Positions 22,982 through 32,624 of a DNA stretch of 64,000 nt are shown piece after piece; position 1 is the first letter of the stretch, and each line of letters starts with the position of its first letter. Where the stretch lies: NCBI RefSeq assembly GCF_026212465.1, contig NC_080056.1, positions 25,749,249 through 25,813,248 of the forward strand, given 5' to 3'. The notes beneath the pieces were generated by a model. That model had not been told where the DNA came from, did no database searches, and saw nothing but the letters and a program-made list of their open reading frames with translations. This stretch comes from Amaranthus tricolor (Eukaryota > Streptophyta > Magnoliopsida > Caryophyllales > Amaranthaceae). Both the position numbers and the translations under genes were made by a program.

Positions 22982-24724
22982 CATGTTAGGTGGTCTTGTT
23001 CCTTTAGGAACCCATATTTGTTTTATCTGTCCACGTAATTCATAAGGAAAGGAATTTTCAATGATATGCTTGTCTTTACGTCTGTATGGACATGCAATTC
23101 TAATGTGTCCCTTTTTGCAACAAAAGGTGCAAGTAGGTGTACGTTTAGATTTGTATACACTTTTAACAAATGTGGTATTTTTCTTATAATTATATGAAAC
23201 ATTGTTATAACCTATACCACGTTTATCATTAGATGGTTTTTGACTCGTAAGCATTTTTGTGAATTTTGATTCGGATTCATTAAGCTTGGTTAATGCTTGT
23301 AGATTTTTCTCAGACTCTTGCTTCAAAGCTTTGAGTCTGGCTTCAAGTTCATTGTTCTCATTCTTAAGGTCAATAAGCTGCTTGGTCTGGTTGAGGTTCT
23401 GTTGTTTCAGGACTTTGACAGTCTTTTCAAGTTTAATTATTTCAACCCTTTGCGATTCGTTTTTAGTCAAGATTTGTTCACAACCTTCAGCATAATGACG
23501 TACCCTATTCTCTAAGGTATCTTTCTCATCTTTTAAGATCTTTTCTATTTGAAACATGTTAAGAAGTGTTGTAATTAATTCATCCTTGGTGCAAGTGTTA
23601 AGAAAGACACGTACCTCTTCATGGTTTTGATCTATATCATCATTTTCATCATTATTAGCCATAAGACATACATGAGCTTGTCCATCTTCACTTTCAGATT
23701 CGGATGATACTTCAGAATCACTCCAAGTTGCAACCATCGCTTGTTTCTTCTTGTTTTTCTTGTATGATTCTCTTTTCTTCTTGGGGCACTCTTTGACAAG
23801 ATGTTCTGTAGATCCACACTCAAAACAAGCAAGTTTGTTAGTCTTAAAATTTGATTTAGAGTTAGAAGACTTACCTTTATTTCTGGATTTGAATTTCTTA
23901 AATTTCTTTCGCATCTTCATAATTCCTTCAAGACCTTTAGTGATCAGTGCAAATGGATCTTCTTCATCATCGCTTTCTTCATCATCACTTGCAGATTCAT
24001 GATGATTCTTAGCTTTTAAAGCAAGATTTTTCATAGAAGGTATTACATCATTTTCTCCATCATCATGTAGGGTAAGTTCATGTGTTGTGAGTTTTCCAAG
24101 GAGGTCGTCAAGGGATAGAACTTTCAGGTCTTGAGCTTCCTCAATGGCGGTGACTTTTGGACCCCATTTGGATCTTGGAAGACATCTCAAGATCTTCTGA
24201 ACTTTTTCTGCATTAGTAAATGTTTTACCAAGAGAATTCAAACTGTTAGTAATCAAAGTAAAACGTGTAAACATTTCATTTATATTCTCATCCTTTTTCA
24301 TCTTGAACATTTCGTATTGATGCATAAGGATGTTGATCTTTGTTTCCTTCACTTGACTTGTTCCTTCGTATGTCACAACCAGCTTATCCCATATCTCTTT
24401 AGCACTTGTACATGAAGAAACACGATTAAACTCAGTACCATTCAAAGCACAACATAATTGATTCATTGCCCTATAGTTTTTGGAAACCCATTCCAAATCT
24501 GTTTGTGAATATTCAGATTCGGACTTTTGTACATCATTTCCTTGAGCGTCCTTTTTCATGGGTACCTTAGGTCCTTTAGTTATGATCTCCCAAAGTTCCA
24601 TATCTTGATCAATCACAAACATTTTCATCAAGGTTTTCCAATGTGAGAAATTTGTACCGCAAAACAGTGGTGGTCTTGAACACGAACGTCCTTGTGCGAA
24701 CAACCCTTCTCCTATTGGATCCAT
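22967..24724 (-). CDS. gag: Gag (capsid/nucleocapsid) protein of the Sirevirus-like element
   Basis: A protein of 585 residues from ATG at 24724; the codon before it is GTG and is not a plausible eukaryotic start. The start lies 31 nt after the primer-binding site, leaving a very short leader. Residues ~75-215 form the copia gag (UBN2-type) region, with WDKLVVTYEGT and LRCLPRSKW. A CX2CX4HX4C zinc knuckle occurs at about 300-313 (CFECGSTEHLVKEC), after a basic KKFKKFKSRNKGK stretch, and a second at about 532-545 (CTFCCKKGHIRIAC). Between them are an acidic Ser/Glu/Asp patch and a long predicted coiled coil (~395-485). Gag forms the cytoplasmic virus-like particle and binds genomic RNA. The frame is intact and ends at TAA 22969-22967, just inside the intron-like junction, so an unspliced RNA would make Gag alone. 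Confidence 0.92.
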   Translation of the reverse strand: MDPIGEGLFAQGRSCSRPPLFCGTNFSHWKTLMKMFVIDQDMELWEIITKGPKVPMKKDAQGNDVQKSESEYSQTDLEWVSKNYRAMNQLCCALNGTEFNRVSSCTSAKEIWDKLVVTYEGTSQVKETKINILMHQYEMFKMKKDENINEMFTRFTLITNSLNSLGKTFTNAEKVQKILRCLPRSKWGPKVTAIEEAQDLKVLSLDDLLGKLTTHELTLHDDGENDVIPSMKNLALKAKNHHESASDDEESDDEEDPFALITKGLEGIMKMRKKFKKFKSRNKGKSSNSKSNFKTNKLACFECGSTEHLVKECPKKKRESYKKNKKKQAMVATWSDSEVSSESESEDGQAHVCLMANNDENDDIDQNHEEVRVFLNTCTKDELITTLLNMFQIEKILKDEKDTLENRVRHYAEGCEQILTKNESQRVEIIKLEKTVKVLKQQNLNQTKQLIDLKNENNELEARLKALKQESEKNLQALTKLNESESKFTKMLTSQKPSNDKRGIGYNNVSYNYKKNTTFVKSVYKSKRTPTCTFCCKKGHIRIACPYRRKDKHIIENSFPYELRGQIKQIWVPKGTRPPNMVYPN

Positions 24725-24755
24725 CACAAGATATTACTCTTTTTATGTGACACTA

Positions 24756-24768
24756 GGCTCTGATACCA
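24756..24768 (-). promoter_or_regulatory. Primer-binding site, initiator tRNA-Met
   Basis: The minus strand reads TGGTATCAGAGCC two bases after the 5' LTR end, complementary to the 3' end of plant initiator tRNA-Met. This is the usual minus-strand DNA primer of plant copia elements, and it fixes the 5' LTR boundary and the element's orientation. Confidence 0.93.
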
Positions 24769-24791
24769 AATGAAAGTTAATAGGAGGTTGA

Positions 24792-24825
24792 ATACTCTCT
24801 AGAGGGGGGGGTGAATAGAGAGTAT
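24792..24825 (-). other. U5 hairpin upstream of the PBS
   Basis: A perfect 10-bp stem (ATACTCTCTA / TAGAGAGTAT) with a 14-base loop bearing eight C on the sense strand. It lies about 24-57 nt upstream of the PBS in the genomic RNA, a place where retroelement RNAs often fold to control reverse transcription or packaging. Function inferred from position. Confidence 0.6.
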
Positions 24826-25374
24826 GGGCTTTTAAAAATTTCGGTCAGAATGTTTTCTCAAGAGTTTGAGGGAGTCTGTCAAAACTAGTTTCTGGAACAG
24901 TTTTATGCAATTCGTAAACAATAACGTATGTGCGGAAGATAAACTATAAAGAATAACACACGATATGTTAACGAGGTTCGGTTCTCAACAACCTACTCCC
25001 CGCCTATGGGTTCTCTTCCAACCCGTAGGATTTAAACGCCTTTTATTAATCCGACTTTAATACAACCAAGAAGATCTCACTATCTCCTCTCACCACGTTC
25101 TTCCCCTTGAAGAACCGTATTACAAGTCCCTTTAATAAAAGCAAAATCCCAAATCTCACAATAGAGATTCACAAGTTGAACACTTTAAAAAGTATTCTCA
25201 ATTAGGCGTATTGATTTTAATCTAACTCTTTTAAACTCTAAAGTCCTATTACAATTGTAAGAGTTAGATGAACTAAGGATTACAACACTTAGAGAATTTC
25301 TCAAAAGCTTAAGTCAAGAGAGAAAGAATAAGTATAGGAGCGTAGGTATATCCTCAATTCTGGAATGAAGCCTC

Positions 25375-25383
25375 ATATATATA
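25375..25383 (-). promoter_or_regulatory. TATA-box candidate of the 5' LTR
   Basis: The ATATATATA tract lies about 915 bp into the LTR from its U3 end and is conserved in both LTRs. Transcription from here would start near 25345-25355 and run towards gag. This gives U3 of roughly 945 bp and R+U5 of roughly 580 bp. Confidence 0.55.
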
Positions 25384-26300
25384 GTGTTACGCCTCAACAC
25401 TTTTAGTAAAAACAAGAAGGCTCCTTGTCCGTTAATTTCTGATGACTTGGTCAATCTGCGCCTGTCTCAAGATCTTGAACTATATCTTCAAACTGACGTG
25501 TACTGACAGCTAAAATAATTTCGTCATTGTGTGCTGTAATTTGTCTTTAATATCCAATGCTAAGCTGCCACGTTAGTACTTAAACAAGATATTGAACACT
25601 TAAGCACAAACCAGAAATCATCAATAATCAAAACCAAATTAATTTTTTCAAATTAATTTCTATATTTGAGATAGCCGTAAATAGTCATTTCTATTTTTAG
25701 TATTAATTCAAATAAAATCATATTAATAGAAAAATACTATTGTTAGCATATTGAATACTTCATCAACAAATATATCCGCGTAGATAATAAGTAAAATTCA
25801 TGTACTTGGATTATATTTATTTACCAAATTAAATCTATCAAATATTTAAAAACAATTTTAAATATTCAAACGTTTATTATTGAAACGTGTAATAAACCTT
25901 TATCCTTAATTTCGAATAACAGCAAGAATAATTTCAATGGACCTTAACCTATTAAAATATTTCAAATATAATTTTAAGGAACCTTAACCTATTAAAAATA
26001 TTTCAAATGTTATTACGAAATTAATCAGGTTATGAATATAATAATCCTTCAAGACTTTGAAACTTATCTCAAGTCTTAAAATCAACTTAAGCTCTTAAAT
26101 CATAATTCAGCGTTTTAGAACTTAAATGCATATAACATTTATCAAACATATGACAAATATGATTTTGGATTTACTTAAACTTTAAGATAATATGTGTTTT
26201 GAATTATCATCATTAAATTTAATTCATTTTATCATTATTAAAGAGAATTGAGTCTTCAATTCCCCTTTTAACATTATATAAGAGAATTGAGTCTTCAAAA

Positions 26301-27648
26301 ACAATAATATATACCAAATAGTTTTGTGCGCCAAGTTCCGTGCAAAACAAACCAAGTTTGAGCTACTTTATGCGAAAAACGCCAAACACACTTAAAAACC
26401 CTTAAAATCGCCACTAAACACGTAATTTCTAGCATATGACTATGATTTTCCATTCTACCACTTCAACACAATAATATATACCAAAGAGTGTTGTGTGCCA
26501 AGTTTCGTGCAAAACAAACAAAGTTTGAGCTATTTTATGCGTGAAAGTGCCAACAAAGTTTTAAAACGCATAAAATCGCAACTTAACACGTAATTTTTAG
26601 CATATGACTATGATTTTCAATTCTAACCACTTCCACACAATAATATATATTAAATAGAGTTGTGTGCCAAGTTTCGTGCAAAACAAACCAAGTTTGAGCT
26701 ACTTTATGCGTAAAGACGCCAAAAACATTTAAAAACCCACAAAAACGCAACTTAACACGTAATTTTTAGCATATGCATATGATTTTCAATTCTAACCACT
26801 TCAACACAATAATATATAGCAAATATTGTTGCGTGCCAAGTTTCGTACAAAACAAACCAAGTTTGAGCTACTTTATGCGCAAAAGTGGTAAAAATGCTTA
26901 AAAACCCTTAAAATCGCAACTTAACACGTAATTTCTAGCATTTGACTATGATTTTAAATTCTAACCACTTAAAAACAATAATATATACCAAATAGTTTTG
27001 TGCGCCAAGTTCCGTGCAAAACAAACCAAGTTTGAGCTACTTTATGCGCAAAACGCCAAACACACTTAAAAACCCTTAAAATCGCAACTAAACACGTAAT
27101 TTCTAGCATATGACTATGATTTTGCATTCTACCACTTCAACACAATAATATATACCAAAGAGTGTTGTGTGCCAAGTTTCGTGCAAAACAAACCAAGTTT
27201 GAGCTATTTTATGCGTGAAAGTGCCAAAAAAGTTTTAAAACGCATAAAATCGCAACTTAACTCGTAATTTTTAGCATATGACTATGATTTTCAATTCTAA
27301 CCAATTCCACACAATAATATATATTAAATAGAGTTGTGTGCCAAGTTTCGTGCAAAACAAACCAAGTTTGAGCTACTTTATGCGTAAAAACGCCAAAAAC
27401 ATTTAAAAACCCACAAAATCGCAACTTAACACGTAATTTTTAGCATACGCATATGCTTTTCAATTCTAACCACTTCAACACAATTATATATAGCAAATAG
27501 TGTTGCGTGCCAAGTTTCGTGCAAAACAAACAAAGTTTGAGCTACTTTATGCGCAAAAGTGCCAAAAATGCTTAAAAACCTATAAAATCGCAACTTACAC
27601 GTAATTTCTAGCATTTGACTATGATTTTTAATTCTAACCACTTAAACA
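26301..27648 (-). repeat. Local 4-monomer HOR (674 bp) beside the retrotransposon
   Basis: The monomer with CAAATAGTTTTGTGCGCC and CCAAACACACTTAAAAACCC occurs from 26301 and again from 26975, 674 bp (four monomers) apart. The following monomers also match in order, including the CCATTCTACCACTTC subtype. The second unit degrades towards 27640. Confidence 0.65.
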
Positions 27649-28266
27649 CAATAATATATACCAAATAGTGTTGTGTGGCAAGTTCCGTGCAAAACAAACC
27701 AATTTTGAGCTACTTTATGCGCAAAACGCCAAAAACGCTTAAAAACCCTTAAAATCGCAACTAAACACGTAATTTCTAACATATGACTATGATTTTCAAT
27801 TCTAACCACTTCAATACAATAATATATACCAAATAGTGTTGTGTGCAAAGTTTCGTGCAAAACAAACCAAGCTTGAGCTATTTTATGCGTGAAAGTGCCA
27901 AAAAAGTTTTAAAACGCATAAAATCGCAACTTAACACGTAATTTCTAGCATTTCACTATGATTTTTAATTCTAACCACTTAAACACAATAATATATACCA
28001 AATAGTGTTGTGTGGCAAGTTCCGTGCAAAACAAACCAATTTTGAGCTACTTTATGCGCAAAACGCCAAAAACGCTTAAAAACCCTTAAAATCGCAACTA
28101 AACACGTAATTTCTAACATATGACTATGATTTTCAATTCTAACCACTTCAATACAATAATATATACCAAATAGTGTTGTGTGCCAAGTTTCGTGCAAAAC
28201 AAACCAAGTTTGAGCTATTTTATGCGTGAAAGTGCCAAAAAAGTTTGAAAACGCATAAAATCGCAA
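27642..28266 (-). repeat. Local 2-monomer duplication (337 bp)
   Basis: The monomer pair containing CTAACATATGACTATG and CACTTCAATACAATAAT recurs 337 bp further on (around 27.7-27.85 kb and 28.0-28.2 kb). The equivalent segment near 47.6 kb has only one copy, so the duplication is specific to this location. Confidence 0.6.
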
Positions 28267-30060
28267 CTTAACACGTAATTTCTAGCATATGACTATGATT
28301 TTCAATTCTAACCACTTCCACACAATAATATATATTAAATAGAGTTGTATGCCTAGTTTCGTGCAAAACAAACCAAGTTTGAGCTACTTTATGCGTAAAA
28401 ACGCCAAAAACATTTAAAAACCCACAAAATCACAACATAACACGTAATTTTTAGCATATGCGTATGATTTTCAATTCTAACCCCTTCAACACAATAATAT
28501 ATACCAAATAGTTTTGCGTACCAAGTTTCGTGCAAAACAAACTAAGTTTGAGCTACTTTATGCGCAAAAGTGCTAAAATTGCTTAAAAACCCTTAAAATC
28601 GCAACTTAACACGTAATTTCTAGCATTTGACTATGATTTTCAATTCTAACCACTTAAACACAATAATATATACCAAAGAGTTTTGTGTGCCAAGTTCCGT
28701 GCAAAACAAACCAAGTTTGCTACTTTATGCGACAAACGCCAAAAACGCTTAAAAACCCTTAAAATCACAATTTAACACGTAATTTCTAGCATATGAGTAT
28801 GATTTTCAATTCTAACCACTTCAACACAATAATACATTCCGATTAGTATTGTGTGCCAAGTTTCGTGAAAAGCTAACCAAGTTTGAGCTACTTTATGCAC
28901 AAAAATGCCAAAAACGCTTAAAAACCCATAAAATCGACACTTAACAAGTAATTTCTAGCATATGAGTATGATTTTCAATTCTAACCACTTCAACACAATA
29001 ATATATACCAAATAGTGTTGTGTGCAAAATTTCGTACAAAACAAACCAAGTTTTAGCTACTTTATGCGCAAAAGTGCTGAAAATGCTAAAAAACCTTTAA
29101 AATCGCAACTTAATACGTAATTTCTAGAATTTGACTATGATTTTCAATTCTAACCTCTTAAACACAATAATATATACCAAATCGTGTTGTGTGCCAAGTT
29201 CCGTGCAAAACAAACCAAGTTTGAGCTACTTTATGCGCAAAACGCCAAAAACGCTTTAAAACCCTTAAAATCGCAACTAAACACGTAATTTCTGGCATAT
29301 GACTGTGATTTTCAATTCTAACCAGTTAAACACAATAATATATACCAAATAGTGTTGTGTGGCAAGTTCCGTGCAAAACAAACCAAGTTTTAGCTACTTT
29401 ATACGCAAAAGTGCAAAAATGCTTGAAAACCATTAAAATCGCAACTTAACACATAATTTCTAGAATTTGACTATGATTTTTAATTCTAACCACTTCCACA
29501 CAATAATATATACCAAATAGTGTTGTGTGGCGAGTTCCGTGCAAAACAAACCTAATTTGAGCATCTTTATGCGCAAAACGCCAAACACACTTAAAAACCC
29601 TTAATATCGCAACTAAACACGTAAATTTTAGCATATGACTATGATTTTCCATTCTACCACTTCAACACAATAATATATACGAAATAGTGTTGTGTGCCAA
29701 GTTTCGTGCAAAACAAACTAAGTTTGAGCTACTTTATGCGTAAAATTGCCAAAAAAGTTTAAAAACGCATAAAATCGCAACTTAACACGTAATTTCTAGC
29801 ATAAGTATGATTTTCAAAACTAACCACTTCCACACAATAATATATATTAAATAGAGTTGTGCGCCAAGCTTCGTGCAAAACAAACAAGATTTGAGCTACT
29901 TTATACGCAAAAGTGCTAAAAATGCTTAAAAACCCTTAAAATCGCAACTTAACACGTAATTTCTAGAATTTGACTATGGTTTTCAATTCTAACCACTTAA
30001 ACACAATAATATATATCAAATAGTTTTGTGTGCTAAGTTCCGTGCAAAACAAACCAAGTT

Positions 30061-30110
30061 TGCTACTTTATGCGAAAAACGCAATTTAACACGAAATTTC
30101 GAGCATATGA
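30061..30110 (-). repeat. Truncated monomer (about 29 bp missing)
   Basis: GCGAAAAACGC joins directly to AATTTAACACGAAATTTC. The related monomer near 33700 carries an extra ~29 bp there, bounded by copies of AAAAACGC. This looks like a deletion between short direct repeats. Confidence 0.6.
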
Positions 30111-30319
30111 GTATGATTTTCAAATCTAACCAATTCAACACAATAATACATACCAAATAATGTTGTGTGCCAAGTTTCGTGCAAAACAAACCAAGTTTGA
30201 CCTACCTTATGCACAAAAGTGCCAAAAACGATTAAAAACCCATAAAATCACAACTTAACAAGTAATTTCTAGCATATGACTATGATTTTCAATTCTAACC
30301 ACTTCAACACAATAATATA

Positions 30320-30375
30320 TACCAAATAGTGTTGTGGGCCAAGTTTCGTGCCAAAAATGTTTTAAAACGCATAAA
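30320..30375 (-). repeat. Truncated monomer (about 40 bp missing)
   Basis: AAGTTTCGTG passes straight into CCAAAAATGTTTTAAAACGC, whereas the related monomer near 47.1 kb has about 40 bp more, including the GAGCTATTTTATGCG block. GTG is shared at both edges. Confidence 0.6.
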
Positions 30376-32624
30376 ATCGCAACTTAACACGTAATTTCTA
30401 GCATATGACTATGATTTTCAATTCTAACCACTTCCACACAATAATATATATTAAATAGAGTTGTGTGCCGAGTTACGTGCAAAACAGACCAAGTTTGAGC
30501 TACTTTATGCGCAAAAACGCCAAAAACACTTAAAAACCCATAAAATTGCAACTTAACACGTAATTTCTAGCATATGAGTATGGTTTTAAATTCTAACCAC
30601 TTCAACACAATAATGTATACAGAATAGTGTTGCGTGCCGAGTTTCGTGCAAAACAAACCAAGTTTGAGCTACTTTATGCGCAAAAGTGCTAAAAATGGTT
30701 TAAAACCCTTAAAATCGCAACTTAACACTTAATTTCTAGCATTTGACTATGATTTTCAATTCTAACCACTTAAACACAATAATATATACCAAATAGTTTT
30801 GTGTGCGAAGTTCCGTGTAAAACAAAACAAGTTTGCCACATTATACGAAAAACGCTAAAAACGCTTAAAAACTCTTAAAATCGCAATTTAACACGTAATT
30901 TCTAGCATATGAGTATGATTTTCAATTCTAACCACTTCAACACAATAATACATACCAAATAGTTATGTGTGCCAAGTTTCGTGCAAAACAAACCACGTGT
31001 GAGCTACTTTATGCACAAAAGTGCCAAAAACGCTTAAAACCCATAAAATCGCAACTTAACAAGTAATTTCTAGCATATGAGTATGATTTTCAATTCTAAC
31101 CACTTCAACAAAATAATATATAATAGATAGAGTTGTGTGCCAAGTTTCGTGCAAAACAAACACAGTTTCAGCTACTTTATGCGCAAAAACGCCAAAAACA
31201 CTTAAAAACCCATAAAATCGCAACTTAGCACGAAATTTCTAGCATATGAGTACGATTTTCAATTCTAACCACTTCAACACAATAGTATATACCAAATAGG
31301 GTTGCGTGCCAAGTTCCGTGCAAAACAAACCAAGTTAGAGATACTTTATGCGCAAAAGTGCTAAAAATGCTTAAAAACCCTTAAAATCGCAAAATAACAC
31401 GTAATTTCTAGCATTTGACTATGATTTTCAATTCTAACCACTTCAACACAATAATATATACCAAATAGTGTTGCGTGCCAAGTTTCGTGCAAAACAAACC
31501 AAGTTTGAGCTACTTTATGCGCAAAAGTGGTAAAAATGCTTAAAAACCCTTAAAATCGCAACTTAACACGTAATTTCTAGCATTTGACTATGATTTTAAA
31601 TTCTAACCACTAAAAAACAATAATATATACCAAATAGTTTTGTGTGCGTAGTTCCGTCCAAAACAAACCAAGTTTGAGCTACTTTATGCGCAAAACGCCA
31701 AACACACTTAAAAACCTTTAAAATCGCAACTAAACACGTAATTTCTAGCATATGACTATGATTTTCCATTCTACCACTTCAACACAATAATATCTACCAA
31801 ATAGTGTTGTGTGCCATGTTTCGTGCAAAACAAACCAAGTTTGAGCTACTTTATGTGTGAAAATGCCAGAAAAGTTTAAAAATGCATAAAATCGCAACTT
31901 AACACGTAATTTCTAGCATATAACTATGATTTTCAAATCTAAACACCTCCACACAATAATATATATTAAATAGAGTTGTGTGCCAAGCTTCGTGCAAAAC
32001 AAACCAAGTTTGAGCTACTTTATGCGTAAAAAGGTCAAAAACATTTAAAAACCCACAAAATCGAAACATAACACGTAATTTTTAGCATATGCGTATGATT
32101 TTCAATTCTAACCACTTCAACACAATAATATATACCAAATAGTGTTGCGTGCCAAGTTTCGTGCAAAACAAACCAAGTTTGCTACTTTATGCGACAAACG
32201 CCAAAAACGCTTAAAAACCCTTAAAATCACAATTTAACACGTAATTTCGAGCATATGAGTGTGATTTTCAATTCTAACCACTTCAACACAATAATACATT
32301 CCAAATAGTGTTGTGTGCCAGGTTTCGTGCAAAGCTAACCAAGTTTGAGCTTCTTTATGCACAAAAGTGCCAAAAACGCATAAAAACCCATAAAATCGCA
32401 ACTGAACAAGTAATTTCTAGCATATGAGTATGATTTTCAATTCTAACCACTTCAACACAATAATATATACCAAATAGTGTTGTGTGCCAAGTTTCGTGCA
32501 AAACAAACCAAGTTTTAGCTACTTTATGCTCAAAAGTGCTGAAAATGCTAAAAAACCCTTAAAATCGCAACCTAACACGTAATTTCTAGCATTTTACTAT
32601 GATTTTCAATTCTAACCACTTAAA

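Larger units (their letters stand above)
15446..26297 (-). mobile_element. Ty1/copia LTR retrotransposon, Sirevirus (SIRE/Maximus)-like, full length
   Basis: A 10,852-bp element read on the minus strand. It has two near-identical 1.53-kb LTRs with TG...CA ends, a PBS complementary to initiator tRNA-Met beside the 5' LTR, gag with two zinc knuckles, pol in copia order (protease, integrase, RT, RNase H), a further ORF downstream of pol, and a PPT abutting the 3' LTR. Long LTRs, a gag with a coiled coil between two knuckles, a DSGCSRHM protease motif, extra polypurine tracts and a post-pol ORF fit the Sirevirus lineage. The two LTRs differ by about six substitutions, two 1-bp indels and one replaced block, so the insertion is young. 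gag, pol and ORF3 are each open; the only coding oddity is that gag and pol lie in different frames. No target-site duplication is found: the left flank ends TACGT and the right flank begins AAAAC. Confidence 0.93.
24771..26297 (-). repeat. 5' LTR of the retrotransposon (1527 bp)
   Basis: This is the copy at the element's 5' end, adjoining the PBS. Read in element direction it begins TGAAGACTC at 26297 and ends TTTCA at 24771. It carries the promoter that would drive gag-pol. It differs from the 3' LTR by about six substitutions, two extra single A bases, and the replaced block at 26167-26176. Beyond 26297 the sequence changes at once to satellite DNA beginning AAAACAATAATATA. Confidence 0.95.

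Noticed and set aside
17780..24415. Plus-strand and alternative-frame ORFs within the retrotransposon
   Set aside because: These are antisense or shifted-frame shadows of gag, pol and ORF3. For example, the serine-rich frame at 17780-17965 is the complement of the Glu/Lys-rich segment of ORF3.
15441..26302. Target-site duplication for the element
   Set aside because: Five-base flanks TACGT and AAAAC do not match, and shifting the LTR ends by a few bases does not create a match while keeping TG...CA termini.
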